From: an uncultured Clostridia bacterium
GTDB taxonomy: Bacteria; Bacillota; Clostridia; Christensenellales; QALW01
Reading direction: 5' to 3'
Length of the DNA stretch: 64,000 bases
NCBI GenBank assembly: GCA_934434555.1
Contig: CAKRZX010000005.1
Span: 52,235-116,234, forward strand
Part shown: positions 27,060-36,489 of the stretch, one piece after another
Numbering within the stretch: position 1 is the first letter of the stretch
Layout: each line of letters begins with the position of its first letter
Translations under genes and position numbers: made by a program
The notes under the pieces: generated by a model
The model's database searches: none
Seen by the model: only the letters and a program-made list of their open reading frames with translations
Told to the model about the DNA's origin: nothing

Positions 27060-28060
27060 TGGGATTTTTTACAAGGGACTTGGGTATTGACTTGGGTACG
27101 GCAAACACTCTTGTTTATATGCGCGGCAAGGGCATAATCATACGTGAACCCAGCGTTGTTGCCGTTAAGGTAACAGGCAGCCGCAGAGAAGTACTTGCGG
27201 TGGGGGAACAGGCAAAAAATATGATAGGCAGAACGCCCGGCAATATCGTAGCGGTAAAACCTCTGCGCGACGGCGTTATTGCTGACTTTGACGTTACTGC
27301 GGCAATGCTTTCGGATATCATTCACCGGGCAATGCCCCATGCATTTTCGCTTACCCGCACAAGAGTTGTAATCTGTGTGCCCTGCGGTGTTACGGGCGTT
27401 GAGCGCAAAGCCGTTGAGGACGCGGCAAAAAATGCGGGCGCAAGCCACGTCGTAATTATGGAAGAGCCTAAGGCAAGCGCCATCGGCGCAGGTCTTCCCA
27501 TAAACGAGCCGTCGGGCTGTATGATTGTTGATATCGGCGGCGGTTCAAGTGAAATGGCAGTAATTTCTCTTGGCGGAATCGTGGTATCACATTCTCTTCG
27601 CATTGCGGGAAACAAACTTGATGACGCAATTATGAACTACGTAAAACGCGAGTTCAACCTTGCAATAGGTGAGAGAACAAGCGAAGATATAAAAATGAAA
27701 ATAGGTTCGGCTTATCCTACGGGAGAAGAAAAGTCGATGGATATCCGCGGCCGCGACTTGGTTTCGGGCTTGCCGAAAACGGTTACCATAACTTCTTCAC
27801 AGGTGCGTGAAGCGCTCCGCGAACCTCTTATGGCTATAATCGACGCAATAAAGACCACTCTTGAAGATACCCCGCCCGAACTTGCGGCGGATATTATGGA
27901 GCGCGGTATTTATCTTGCCGGCGGCGGCGCGCTGCTTAACGGTATGGATACGCTTATCAAGTACGAAACCGGTATGCCCGTGGTTATTGCCGATTCGCCC
28001 CTTGACTGTGTTGTTACGGGCGCGGGCAGAGCGCTTGATGAACTTGACTATATCTCTTAA
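27059..28060 (+). CDS. mreB: Rod shape-determining protein MreB
   Basis: 333 residues, actin fold. Polymerises under the membrane and directs lateral wall synthesis. Phosphate 1 GIDLGTANTLVY, phosphate 2 VDIGGGSSEMAVI, adenosine motif YLAGGGALL. An N-terminal amphipathic stretch MGFFTRDLG suits membrane binding. Ribosome site AGGAGG within the end of the hydratase gene. Confidence 0.96.
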   Translation: MGFFTRDLGIDLGTANTLVYMRGKGIIIREPSVVAVKVTGSRREVLAVGEQAKNMIGRTPGNIVAVKPLRDGVIADFDVTAAMLSDIIHRAMPHAFSLTRTRVVICVPCGVTGVERKAVEDAAKNAGASHVVIMEEPKASAIGAGLPINEPSGCMIVDIGGGSSEMAVISLGGIVVSHSLRIAGNKLDDAIMNYVKREFNLAIGERTSEDIKMKIGSAYPTGEEKSMDIRGRDLVSGLPKTVTITSSQVREALREPLMAIIDAIKTTLEDTPPELAADIMERGIYLAGGGALLNGMDTLIKYETGMPVVIADSPLDCVVTGAGRALDELDYIS

Positions 28061-28066
28061 ACAGTT

Positions 28067-28909
28067 ATGAATGCAAAATCACACAAACGCAATAAGGTAA
28101 TTAAATACTGTGCAATCGGTGTTGCAATTTTGCTTACTTTGCTTTTGCTTATGTTCAACAGCGGTGTAGCGTTTTTGGAAAGGATTTCGGGCTACGTTGT
28201 TACTCCCGTGATTTCCGTTGCGGACAGTGCGGTTGACAGTGTGGGCAATTTCTTTGCAAGTTTCGGTCAAAGAATGAAACTTAAAGAAGAACTTCAAAAA
28301 GCAAACGAACGTATTGCCGAACTTGAAAATGTTGAATCGGTTGCGAAAGAAGTTAAGGCGGAAAACGAACGCCTGCTTACGCTTTGGAACGAAAAAGAAA
28401 CTTATCCGCAATTTTCGTACAGTTACGCCAAGGTAATTGCCCGAAGTGTTGACGATTACAGCGCAACTTTTACGCTTAACAAGGGCAGAGTTGACGGCAT
28501 AAAGGAAAATATGGTGGTTATTGCCCCCGGCGGACTTGCGGGCAAAGTCGTTGAAGTCGCATATCAGTCGTGCATACTGCTTGCGGTAACCGATTCCCGC
28601 TGCGGAGTACCCGCGCTTTCGGAAGCAAGCCGCGATATGGGTATCGTAAAGGGTATTTCTTCTGCGGGAACGACGGCGGGATACTGCTCAATGACGCAAC
28701 TGCCCACAAACGCCATTATCAAGCCCGGCGACGCGGTTATCACATCGGGACTGGGCGAAGTTTTCCCAAAGGGCATAAAAATCGGTACGGTAACCGAGGT
28801 TTCGACCGGCAACGGAAGCAAGATTACGTCGTCTGCGAAAATTACGCCGTCGGTTGATTTTGACCATCTTGAAAGTGTACTTATAATCATCGACACGGGT
28901 GAAAACTGA
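28067..28909 (+). CDS. mreC: Rod shape-determining protein MreC
   Basis: 280 residues. One membrane helix (about 13-35), a coiled coil (about 68-105, KEELQKANERIAELENVE) and an extracytoplasmic beta domain with KVIARS, GIVKG and TSGLGEVFPKGIKIGTV. Scaffold of the elongasome linking MreB to PBP2. Only 6 nt separate it from mreB and its stop overlaps mreD by 1 nt. Confidence 0.95.
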   Translation: MNAKSHKRNKVIKYCAIGVAILLTLLLLMFNSGVAFLERISGYVVTPVISVADSAVDSVGNFFASFGQRMKLKEELQKANERIAELENVESVAKEVKAENERLLTLWNEKETYPQFSYSYAKVIARSVDDYSATFTLNKGRVDGIKENMVVIAPGGLAGKVVEVAYQSCILLAVTDSRCGVPALSEASRDMGIVKGISSAGTTAGYCSMTQLPTNAIIKPGDAVITSGLGEVFPKGIKIGTVTEVSTGNGSKITSSAKITPSVDFDHLESVLIIIDTGEN

Positions 28910-29433
28910 TGCGCACGGTCACTTTAATACTTACATCGTTTATTATGTGCATACTGCAAATTGTTTTGGCGCCCGCAATCGCAATTTTCGGTGCAAAAAT
29001 CGATTTCGTTCTGATTTCGGTCGTTTTAACGGCTATGTATACCGTTAAATGGTATCCGCCGGTACTCTGCGCCGTCTATTCGGGGCTTATTGTTGATATA
29101 ATTACTCAGTACGGCACATACGTAAACACAGGTATATATCTTTTTTTAGGCATCGCTGCGGCGATTGCGTCGCTTATATTGCGCAATTCGTCTTTCGTTT
29201 TTGCCGGAGTGCAGGTCTTGCTCGGCGTGGGAATAAAACATTTGCTGTACGTGTTTGTTCTTTACATTTTAAGGCTTTCGGAAAACCTTACCCTTGCAAC
29301 TTTTTTTCACGGAATACCGTCAGCGGTCTATTCCGGCGCCGTTGCAATCGGGTTCTATTTTATCTATAAAGGAATATTTGCGCTGCCCTTTATGCAGGAA
29401 AAGAAAGAGAATGAGGGCAGATTTTTAAGTTGA
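28909..29433 (+). CDS. mreD: Rod shape-determining protein MreD
   Basis: 174 residues, about five membrane helices. Low sequence conservation, but size, topology and position between mreC and the PBP2 gene identify it. The charged C-terminal tail EKKENEGRF is cytoplasmic. Starts on the last base of the mreC stop. Confidence 0.88.
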   Translation: MRTVTLILTSFIMCILQIVLAPAIAIFGAKIDFVLISVVLTAMYTVKWYPPVLCAVYSGLIVDIITQYGTYVNTGIYLFLGIAAAIASLILRNSSFVFAGVQVLLGVGIKHLLYVFVLYILRLSENLTLATFFHGIPSAVYSGAVAIGFYFIYKGIFALPFMQEKKENEGRFLS

Positions 29434-29434
29434 T

Positions 29435-31915
29435 ATGAGGCTATTCAGGGGAGAAGAAAATAATGGGAATAACCGCCGCAATTTTGTTATGATAATTGCG
29501 TTTGTTCTTGCGTTTGTTATTCTTGCCTGTTCCCTTGCGGATTTGCAGATAATCAGGCGTCAGGATTATGTTGAGGCGGCTACGGTCAAGCATACCCGAA
29601 CGCTTAAAATCGACGGTTCAAGGGGGAAAATCCTTGATTCAAACGGTATACCGCTCGCCCGTGACGAGGTAAGTTACAACCTTGAATTTTACAGGGAATA
29701 CAACCTAAAATCCGAGCGCGAGATGTATACAAACTCAATTATTCTCGCCCTTGAACTTATTGAAAAATACGGCAGAGAATATGTGGGCAATTTTGCCATA
29801 GCAAAAAACGAAAACGGCGAATACATCTTTTCCTGGGGTAATGTAAGCGAGGAAACTGCAAAAAAGCGCGAAGAAACGTGGCGCAGCGATTTCTATTTTG
29901 CCGACAAAAAAGGTCTTAAAATGACCTGTGAAGAGATTTATCTTGAAATGCGCAAACGTTACGAGATTCCAGAGGATATGTCGGACGAACAGGCATTCAA
30001 AGTTTTAAGCGTATGGCAGGACAGCATACAGTCGTACTGGTCGTCAAAATCAATAACGGTGCTTAAAAATATCGGTATTGAACTTGCTACCGTAATAGAA
30101 AGTCACAGTTACGAACTTTCGGGATTCAATGTTACGGAAAAATCGTTAAGAGTTTATCCGCAAGGGTCGGTCGCGAGCCATATTGTAGGTTATCTCGGGC
30201 GGATTACGTCGGAAAATGTTGAATACTATAACGAGCAGAACTACGACCTTGACAGCCTTGTGGGCGTTTCGGGAATAGAAAACGTTATGGAAAGTTACCT
30301 GACGGGAAGCAGCGGCAGCAGAATAGGTTCCCGTGTGGTGGAAGTAACAAACGGCGGCAGAATTTTAAGCGAACTTTCCTTTGACGCGCCGAAAAACGGC
30401 GACAATATCTATCTTACAATCGACATAAATTTGCAGCGTATTGCCGAAAAGGCTCTGCGCGACAATATTGCAGCAATAAACGCCCGTCAAAGACAGATTT
30501 ACGAAAAAAGCAAAGCCCGCTATGACGCCATGGCAAACGGACGTGAAATCAAATTTGCACAGGTAGGCGCGGTTGTTGTTATGGACACGAAAACGGGTGA
30601 CGTTCTGTCACTTGTAAGTGAAACGAACTTTGACCCGAACCTGTTTTCAAAGGGGATAACACAAGCCGAGTATGACGCCATAGTCAATGACGATACGAAG
30701 CCCATGTTCAACAAGGCGATAAGTTCTTCCGATACGCCGGGCTCGATTTTCAAACTCTGTGTTTCTCTTGCGGGGCTTGAAGAGGGCGTTATCACTGCCG
30801 ATGAGCGTATCCGCGACGAGGGCGAATACAAAAAATACGTTTCCGGCACGAGCAAGGGACCCATGTGCGGCTGGTACCGCGATAACGGCGAAACCCACGG
30901 AAGCATAAACGTGGTAAGTGCAATTAACTATTCGTGCAACTATTTCTTCTATGAGGTTGCCGACAGGCTGGGAATAGAAAAAATCAAAAAATGGGCGGGC
31001 AATTTAGGCTTGCTTGATAAAACAAATATCGAACTTACCGGCGAAAGAGCGGGGCTTGTAGGCGACCAGAAAACGCTTTACGATTCCGAAAGAGATATAA
31101 ACAATCAGGACACAAGTATGCCGTATCTTGTTTCAAAGCAGATTCGCGGATACATTGAAACCTGTGCCGAGAAGTCGGACGTTAAACTTTCCGAACTTGA
31201 AATAAACTCGATTATAACCCGCTGTTTCCAGATGGTCGGAAACTCACGTGCGCAGATTACAAGCGACCTTTCAAAGATTCTTATTGAGGGGTACGGGCTT
31301 TCAAGGGCCTACGTTGACGCATACACGAAATGGGATATTTACAGTTCCATAGTTCAGGTTACGTGGACGCCCACCACCACTATTCAGACGGGAATAGGGC
31401 AGAGTATTACCACGGTTACGCCCATTGCGGTTGCACGGTATATTTCCGCGCTCGTTAACGGCGGATACGTTTACGATGCCCATATTGTTGATAAAGTTAC
31501 GTCGTCCACCGGCGAACTTGTTTACGAGCAAAAACCTACGCTTGTAAGAAAACTTGACGTTAATCAAGAGAATCTTAAAGTCATAAAACAGGGTATGAAA
31601 GAGATGGTTTCCGAATCCGAGGACCACTATTCTTCAACTGCGAGAAACTACTTTAACAAATTCAAATACAAAGAGCAGATGGGCGGGAAAACGGGTACGG
31701 CTCAGGTTTCGGAAATCAACCTTGAAGATAACGCCTGGTTCGTTGCCTACGCACCCTTTGAAGACCCGGAAATTGCAATAGTAGTCTATATTCCGAACGG
31801 CTACTCAGGCTCAATGGCAAGCAGTACCGTTAAGGATATCGTTGAATATTATCTTGACCTTAAATACGCTACCGAGGACGATTCGCTTCCGAAAGAGAAC
31901 AGCGTGGTATATTAA
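29435..31915 (+). CDS. mrdA: Penicillin-binding protein 2 (elongasome transpeptidase)
   Basis: 826 residues. Class B PBP: short cytoplasmic tail, one membrane helix (about 18-40), dimerisation domain and transpeptidase domain with SIFK (Ser437, Lys440), SCN, and KTG (Lys752-Gly754). Motif RGKILDSNGIPLA is typical of MrdA. It is longer than E. coli PBP2 (633) owing to insertions in the pedestal and between SCN and KTG, common in Clostridia. Starts 1 nt after mreD. Confidence 0.93.
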   Translation: MRLFRGEENNGNNRRNFVMIIAFVLAFVILACSLADLQIIRRQDYVEAATVKHTRTLKIDGSRGKILDSNGIPLARDEVSYNLEFYREYNLKSEREMYTNSIILALELIEKYGREYVGNFAIAKNENGEYIFSWGNVSEETAKKREETWRSDFYFADKKGLKMTCEEIYLEMRKRYEIPEDMSDEQAFKVLSVWQDSIQSYWSSKSITVLKNIGIELATVIESHSYELSGFNVTEKSLRVYPQGSVASHIVGYLGRITSENVEYYNEQNYDLDSLVGVSGIENVMESYLTGSSGSRIGSRVVEVTNGGRILSELSFDAPKNGDNIYLTIDINLQRIAEKALRDNIAAINARQRQIYEKSKARYDAMANGREIKFAQVGAVVVMDTKTGDVLSLVSETNFDPNLFSKGITQAEYDAIVNDDTKPMFNKAISSSDTPGSIFKLCVSLAGLEEGVITADERIRDEGEYKKYVSGTSKGPMCGWYRDNGETHGSINVVSAINYSCNYFFYEVADRLGIEKIKKWAGNLGLLDKTNIELTGERAGLVGDQKTLYDSERDINNQDTSMPYLVSKQIRGYIETCAEKSDVKLSELEINSIITRCFQMVGNSRAQITSDLSKILIEGYGLSRAYVDAYTKWDIYSSIVQVTWTPTTTIQTGIGQSITTVTPIAVARYISALVNGGYVYDAHIVDKVTSSTGELVYEQKPTLVRKLDVNQENLKVIKQGMKEMVSESEDHYSSTARNYFNKFKYKEQMGGKTGTAQVSEINLEDNAWFVAYAPFEDPEIAIVVYIPNGYSGSMASSTVKDIVEYYLDLKYATEDDSLPKENSVVY

Positions 31916-31925
31916 GGAGTGTTCT

Positions 31926-33059
31926 ATGAAAACAAAAAAGCGCCGTAATTTTGACAGTCGGCTTATATTTATCGGTGTGTCCGCGCTGATAATAATTGCT
32001 GCGGTTGTTTCAATAGTCTTATTGAAAAGCAGTGCGCAAATTGAATACGACATAGTTTACAGCGGTATGAGCGGCGAGGGACTTATAATCCGTCAGGAAT
32101 CATTTACCGACCTTTCGGAATATGAAAAACTTGATTTTGAGCACCGCATTGACGGCGACAGCATAAGCGCCGGCGACAGCATTGTAACCGCATTCAGGAA
32201 AGGCTATATAAAGGCAACGCTTGATAAACTCCGTGAAACCGAAAACAGCATTGTTGCATATCAGAATCAGAGTGTAATAAGCAGTTATGACGATAAAACG
32301 GTAACAAAATTCGATTTTGATATTGAAGTTACTCTGCGGAATATGTCGGAAAATAACAGCGGTTTTATTGAACTCTACACGCGGCTTTGCACGCTTATGC
32401 AACAGCGCGAAGAGCATATAAAAACAACGTACAATACCGATTCAAATACTTATTTACAACAGCTTTATGCCGATGAAAAATCCCTTGCCGATTCGCTTGT
32501 GGCTTGGAGCGAGACACTTACTGCCGCCGAAAGCGGATTTATCGGCTTTTACTGTGACGGCTTTGAGTCCGAACTCACTCCCGAAAAGGCAATGACGCTT
32601 TCGGGTCAGGAAGTAAAGGACTATTTGAAAAAGAATTTTGAAAGCAATAAATCGGCTTTTAAGATTGTAAGCAGCGACAAATGGTATGCCGTTGTAAACG
32701 TGAAGAGCGTTGACGGCTTTAACACGGGTATGTCGTATCCGGTTTATATCGGCAACGAAACGGAATGTGAAATCGGAACACTTGAAAGAATAATTGACGA
32801 CAAAAAAGCCAAGGCGCTTGTATTTTCCTTTGAAACGGGCGCGCAGAAGTATATTGATTTCAGAAGTTGCGATATTCATTTGGGGGAACGTTCAGAGGGG
32901 TATTCGGTAAAAAGCGGTTTTGTAAAGAACAGTACCGTAACGGTGAAAATTGACGGAAAGAAAACCGTTGTTCCTGTTGAAGTGCTGTACAGCGACAAAA
33001 ATAAAACAGTATTCAAAGTAAGCGACATCTTGCAGTTGGGACAGAAGGTATACAAATAA
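31926..33059 (+). CDS. HlyD-like membrane fusion/adaptor protein
   Basis: 377 residues. One N-terminal membrane helix (about 13-35), a lipoyl/barrel-sandwich-like start (YSGMSGEGLIIRQES), a helical middle part and C-terminal beta domain. It resembles HlyD-type adaptors found beside yggS and sepF in Clostridia. No ABC or MFS partner is next to it. Position between PBP2 and the division genes suggests an envelope role, which is inference. AAGGAG precedes ATG 31926; the stop overlaps yggS by 1 nt. Confidence 0.6.
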   Translation: MKTKKRRNFDSRLIFIGVSALIIIAAVVSIVLLKSSAQIEYDIVYSGMSGEGLIIRQESFTDLSEYEKLDFEHRIDGDSISAGDSIVTAFRKGYIKATLDKLRETENSIVAYQNQSVISSYDDKTVTKFDFDIEVTLRNMSENNSGFIELYTRLCTLMQQREEHIKTTYNTDSNTYLQQLYADEKSLADSLVAWSETLTAAESGFIGFYCDGFESELTPEKAMTLSGQEVKDYLKKNFESNKSAFKIVSSDKWYAVVNVKSVDGFNTGMSYPVYIGNETECEIGTLERIIDDKKAKALVFSFETGAQKYIDFRSCDIHLGERSEGYSVKSGFVKNSTVTVKIDGKKTVVPVEVLYSDKNKTVFKVSDILQLGQKVYK

Positions 33060-33766
33060 TGACCATTGAAGAGCGGATAAGTGCGGTACGCGAGAGTATT
33101 GCCGCGGCCTGCGCGCGTTCGGGAAGACAGGAAAGCGAAATCAAACTTATTGCCGTGACCAAAACGCGCACTCCCGAAGAAATCAACAGGGCGATAAGTT
33201 GCGGAATTAAGGATATCGGTGAGAACCGCGTACAGGAACTGTGCGAAAAGATTGATTTTATTGATAAGAGCGCAAACATTCATTTAATCGGCGCATTGCA
33301 GACAAACAAAGTCAAGTACATTATTGATAAGGTTTGTATGATTCATTCACTTGACCGCATAAGCCTTGCCGAGGAGATAGAAAAGCAGGCTCAGAAAAGA
33401 CAAATATCGCCCCTAAAAGTGCTTATTGAGGTGAATATTGCCGGAGAAGAAACAAAATCCGGCGTTTTATTAAATAATTTGCCTGATTTTCTTGACATTT
33501 TGACGAATTTTAGGTATATTAATCCCGTAGGACTTATGACCGTTGCACCCGCTTGGGCTGATGAAACAATGCAGGCACATTGTTTTGAGCAAATGCGCGA
33601 ACTTCTTATCAAAGGTCAGGCGGTGTTCGGCAAAAGTTTTTCCGAACTTTCAATGGGAATGAGCCGGGATTATTTCTCGGCAATTGAACACGGCGCAACA
33701 ATGGTGAGAATCGGCACATCGATTTTCGGCGAACGCGATTATAACGGTTATATAAAACAGGGTTAA
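33059..33766 (+). CDS. yggS: YggS/PLPBP family pyridoxal phosphate-binding protein
   Basis: 235 residues, alanine racemase-like TIM barrel without the second domain. PLP Lys35 in LIAVTKT; GENRVQEL; HLIGALQTNK; SMGMSRDY; and VRIGTSIFG bind the cofactor. Maintains PLP and amino acid homeostasis, not a racemase. In Gram-positives it commonly sits just upstream of sepF, as here. Confidence 0.94.
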   Translation: MTIEERISAVRESIAAACARSGRQESEIKLIAVTKTRTPEEINRAISCGIKDIGENRVQELCEKIDFIDKSANIHLIGALQTNKVKYIIDKVCMIHSLDRISLAEEIEKQAQKRQISPLKVLIEVNIAGEETKSGVLLNNLPDFLDILTNFRYINPVGLMTVAPAWADETMQAHCFEQMRELLIKGQAVFGKSFSELSMGMSRDYFSAIEHGATMVRIGTSIFGERDYNGYIKQG

Positions 33767-33776
33767 ACCGTTTTAA
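33743..33776 (+). terminator. Weak terminator-like hairpin after yggS
   Basis: AACGGTT (33743-33749) pairs with AACCGTT (33766-33772) across a 16-nt loop containing the yggS stop, followed by TTAATA. Thermodynamically modest; may only partly separate yggS from sepF. Confidence 0.3.
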
Positions 33777-33822
33777 TAAATGAAGAATAAATTCAAATAA
33801 TAATTTGGGAGGATACGCATAA

Positions 33823-34323
33823 ATGAGCAGAGGAGAAAAGAAAAACAAATTGCTTGGCTTCTTCGGTTTCGGCGATAACGATGAATACGAGGACGATGAG
33901 GAGTATTTCGACGAAGACGAGTACGAGACGCCCGTTCGCACTTCAAGGCGGGAAGAACCGGAGGAATTTGAACACAGGCGTTCTTCAAGAAAGCCCAAAG
34001 TTGTTCCCGTACAGGAAAGGAACGCAAAATCAAGCGTTATAATTTACTCACCCAAAACTTATAATGACGCACAGCCTCTTGTAACTCAACTTATTCAGCA
34101 CAAACACGTAATTGTTAAACTTGACAAAGTTGAAAAGCGCGTAGGGCAGAGAATACTTGATTTTATGAGCGGTGCCGCCTATGCAAGCGACGCACAGGTT
34201 ACCGAGGTTTCGAAGGGAAGCATCTATCTTTTTGCGTCAAACCAGACTTTTATAGATAAATCCGAGGATATGGACGCGCCCAAGGGCAACGAGGGCTATA
34301 CCCTGGACGATGACGAATTCTGA
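33823..34323 (+). CDS. sepF: Cell division protein SepF
   Basis: 166 residues. N-terminal amphipathic membrane-binding helix (KKNKLLGFFGFG), an acidic linker rich in Asp, Glu and Tyr, and the C-terminal SepF (DUF552) domain with VIIYSPKTYNDAQPLV and RILDFMSGAAYA. Anchors FtsZ and shapes the septum. GGGAGG before the ATG. Followed 2 nt later by a DivIVA-like gene, the usual division cluster. Confidence 0.93.
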   Translation: MSRGEKKNKLLGFFGFGDNDEYEDDEEYFDEDEYETPVRTSRREEPEEFEHRRSSRKPKVVPVQERNAKSSVIIYSPKTYNDAQPLVTQLIQHKHVIVKLDKVEKRVGQRILDFMSGAAYASDAQVTEVSKGSIYLFASNQTFIDKSEDMDAPKGNEGYTLDDDEF

Positions 34324-34325
34324 AT

Positions 34326-34748
34326 ATGAATTATTCTTTTAACAGTGAAAAACACGGCTATTGCAGAAAAGAAGTGGACGTCTTTATTTCGGAAAGCGAG
34401 AAGAAACTTGACGAATTGAAGGCGGAGATTTCCACACTCAAAACGCGTCTTGACGAAAAAGAAAAGGCGGGCGAGGATTTTGCAAAAAAGCAGTTGTATA
34501 TTGAGGATACCATTGTGGACGCGCAGATTATGGCGGATAACATCATAAAAAACGCCGAGCGCGAAGCAAAGGATTTAAGAGAGAGAATCAGGCGCGAGAG
34601 CGATGAGGCAAGGGAGCGAAACGAATCTCTTGCCCACGAACTCGACCAGAAGCGCAATGAATGCGAAAATTCGCTTAAACGCATAAAAAAAATCCTGCAA
34701 TCGCAACTGTCCCTTTTGGAGAATAATATGGAAAACGGCGGTCAATAA
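34326..34748 (+). CDS. DivIVA-like coiled-coil protein
   Basis: 140 residues. The start, FNSEKHGYCRKEVDVFI, follows the DivIVA lipid-binding pattern F-x-x-x-x-x-G-Y-x-x-x-E-V-D-x-F, and the rest is predicted coiled coil (about 20-130). Tropomyosin-like DivIVA proteins gather at negatively curved membrane near septa and poles. It is shorter than Bacillus DivIVA (164). Lies between sepF and a DUF5665 gene. Confidence 0.75.
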   Translation: MNYSFNSEKHGYCRKEVDVFISESEKKLDELKAEISTLKTRLDEKEKAGEDFAKKQLYIEDTIVDAQIMADNIIKNAEREAKDLRERIRRESDEARERNESLAHELDQKRNECENSLKRIKKILQSQLSLLENNMENGGQ

Positions 34749-34766
34749 TACTTTCGGGTGATTTTA

Positions 34767-35039
34767 TTGAAACGCACAAAGGTCGTGACGGCAAAAACAT
34801 CACGCATTATTGCATGGGCGGTACTGCGTGATTATTTGTATTACCTTTCCGATACAAAAAGAATTATTCTCAACAATTTTCTTGCGGGGCTTTTTAAGGG
34901 CGTGGGAAGTGCAATAGGTTTTTCGCTTTTAAGTGCGCTTATAATTTGGTTCATAACTTTTCTTGCTTCGCGGAATCTGCCTGTTATAGGCGAATTCCTG
35001 AAATCAATAGCGGATATGATAAGATACAAATTCAATTAA
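34767..35039 (+). CDS. DUF5665-type small membrane protein
   Basis: About 90 residues from TTG 34767, which has GGGTGAT 6 nt upstream; an in-frame GTG at 34758 lies on that ribosome site. Basic N-terminal helical part, then ILNNFLAGLFKGVGSAIGFSLLSALI and a membrane helix, then LPVIGEFLKSI. The NFLAGL-x-(K/R)-G-x-G-x-A-I-G-F pattern is that of DUF5665, found next to division genes in Firmicutes. Function unknown. Confidence 0.65.
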   Translation: MKRTKVVTAKTSRIIAWAVLRDYLYYLSDTKRIILNNFLAGLFKGVGSAIGFSLLSALIIWFITFLASRNLPVIGEFLKSIADMIRYKFN

Positions 35040-35051
35040 AAAGGTAAGATT

Positions 35052-35585
35052 ATGCTTTTAATTTTTTTAATAGGGTTGGCGGTGCTTTTGCTTGACCAAC
35101 TTTCCAAACTTTTTATCTGCGGCTTTTTCGTTAATTCCGACAATATGCTTTTTTCCGGAATGCTGACTTTTCAGGGTGAAAGCGTGGAAATAATACCGAA
35201 AACACTTTCGTTTACATACGTTTTGAATAACGGTGCCGCGTTCGGCATACTTCAAAATCAGCGCCTGTTTTTTCTCTTAACAACGCTTATTATCTGCGCG
35301 GGCGGCATTATTCTGCTTTTGAGAATAAAGAAGCGTCATATATTATTGAAACTTGCGTCGGGCTTTATTTTGGGCGGCGCAATGGGGAATCTTGTTGACC
35401 GCGTTATCATCGGCAGAGTTCGCGATTTTCTTGACCTGACACTGATTGATACGCTGTTTTCGTATAAGTTTCCCGTGTTCAACATTGCAGATATCTTTGT
35501 TGTTGCGGGCGTAGCACTGCTTGCGGTATATATTCTGTTTATCCACGATAAATTTATGAAAAATGAAACTGACAGCGGAAAGTGA
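35052..35585 (+). CDS. lspA: Prolipoprotein signal peptidase (signal peptidase II)
   Basis: 177 residues, four membrane helices. Aspartyl protease that cuts lipoprotein signal peptides. Catalytic Asp in GNLVDR and FNIADI, plus VLNNGAAFGIL. It would process the lipoproteins coded at 1-166 and 61032-62868. Overlaps rluD by 23 nt. Confidence 0.95.
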   Translation: MLLIFLIGLAVLLLDQLSKLFICGFFVNSDNMLFSGMLTFQGESVEIIPKTLSFTYVLNNGAAFGILQNQRLFFLLTTLIICAGGIILLLRIKKRHILLKLASGFILGGAMGNLVDRVIIGRVRDFLDLTLIDTLFSYKFPVFNIADIFVVAGVALLAVYILFIHDKFMKNETDSGK

Positions 35586-36486
35586 TTTCAAACGCCTTGA
35601 CGCATTTATTCCTACTGTGCTCGAAATTTCGCGCAGTGAGGCGGCAAGGCTTATTGAAAGCGGAAACGTGCTTGTAAACGGCAAGATCACGGATAAGAAA
35701 CAAAGCATAAAAGCGGGGGACGGGATTGAAATAATCATTCCCGAAACACAGGACGCAGACATTTCTCCCGAAAACATTCCTCTTGATATAATTTATCAGG
35801 ACAATGATATTGCGGTTATAAACAAGCCCCAGGGAATGGTCGTTCACCCCGCACACGGCAATTTCAGCGGTACGCTTGTAAATGCGATTATGTATCATAT
35901 AAAAGACCTTTCGGGCATAAACGGCGTTCTTCGTCCCGGAATTGTCCACAGGCTTGACAAGAATACTTCGGGACTGATTGTAATTGCAAAAAACGACCGC
36001 GCCCACGCGTCCCTTGCACAGCAGTTTAAGGACAGGACAAACGAAAAAATCTACCTTGCGCTTGCCGAGGGTGTTTTCAGGGACACAAACTTTGTTTGTG
36101 AAAACTATATTGCGCGCAGTAAAAGCGACCGAAAGAAAATGGCGGTTTACTCTTCAAGTCCGGAGGGCAAATTTGCAAGCACCGAATTTACCGTTTTGGA
36201 GCAGTTTGACGACTGCGCTTTGGTAAAGTGCAAACTGAACACCGGGCGAACTCATCAGATTCGCGTGCAGCTTGCATTTCTCGGGCACCCCTGTTTGGGC
36301 GACCCGGAATACGGGTTTAAGAAAAACAGATACAATCTTTCGGGGCAGGCGCTGCATTCTTATAAACTGACGATTTCTCACCCCGCAAGCAATAAGCGGA
36401 TGACTTTTATTGCGCCGCTGCCGTATTATATGAACAAAATAATTGAAAAGAAATCTGTTGACAGAACATATTCCCCGGAGTTATAA
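35563..36486 (+). CDS. rluD: RluA/RluD family pseudouridine synthase
   Basis: 307 residues. S4 RNA-binding domain (about 1-75, RLDAFI and ARLIESGNVLVNG), then the catalytic domain with HRLDKNTSGL holding the catalytic Asp, and GRTHQIRVQL. Acts on 23S rRNA uridines. The lspA-rluD pair is standard in Firmicutes. Its last codons contain the promoter of the thrS T-box leader. Confidence 0.93.
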   Translation: MKLTAESDFKRLDAFIPTVLEISRSEAARLIESGNVLVNGKITDKKQSIKAGDGIEIIIPETQDADISPENIPLDIIYQDNDIAVINKPQGMVVHPAHGNFSGTLVNAIMYHIKDLSGINGVLRPGIVHRLDKNTSGLIVIAKNDRAHASLAQQFKDRTNEKIYLALAEGVFRDTNFVCENYIARSKSDRKKMAVYSSSPEGKFASTEFTVLEQFDDCALVKCKLNTGRTHQIRVQLAFLGHPCLGDPEYGFKKNRYNLSGQALHSYKLTISHPASNKRMTFIAPLPYYMNKIIEKKSVDRTYSPEL

Positions 36487-36487
36487 T
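36458..36487 (+). promoter_or_regulatory. sigma-A promoter of the thrS T-box transcript
   Basis: TTGACA (36458-36463) and TATAAT (36482-36487), spacer 18 bp, overlapping the stop codon of rluD. Gives a leader of about 230 nt before thrS. Confidence 0.7.
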
Positions 36488-36489
36488 AT

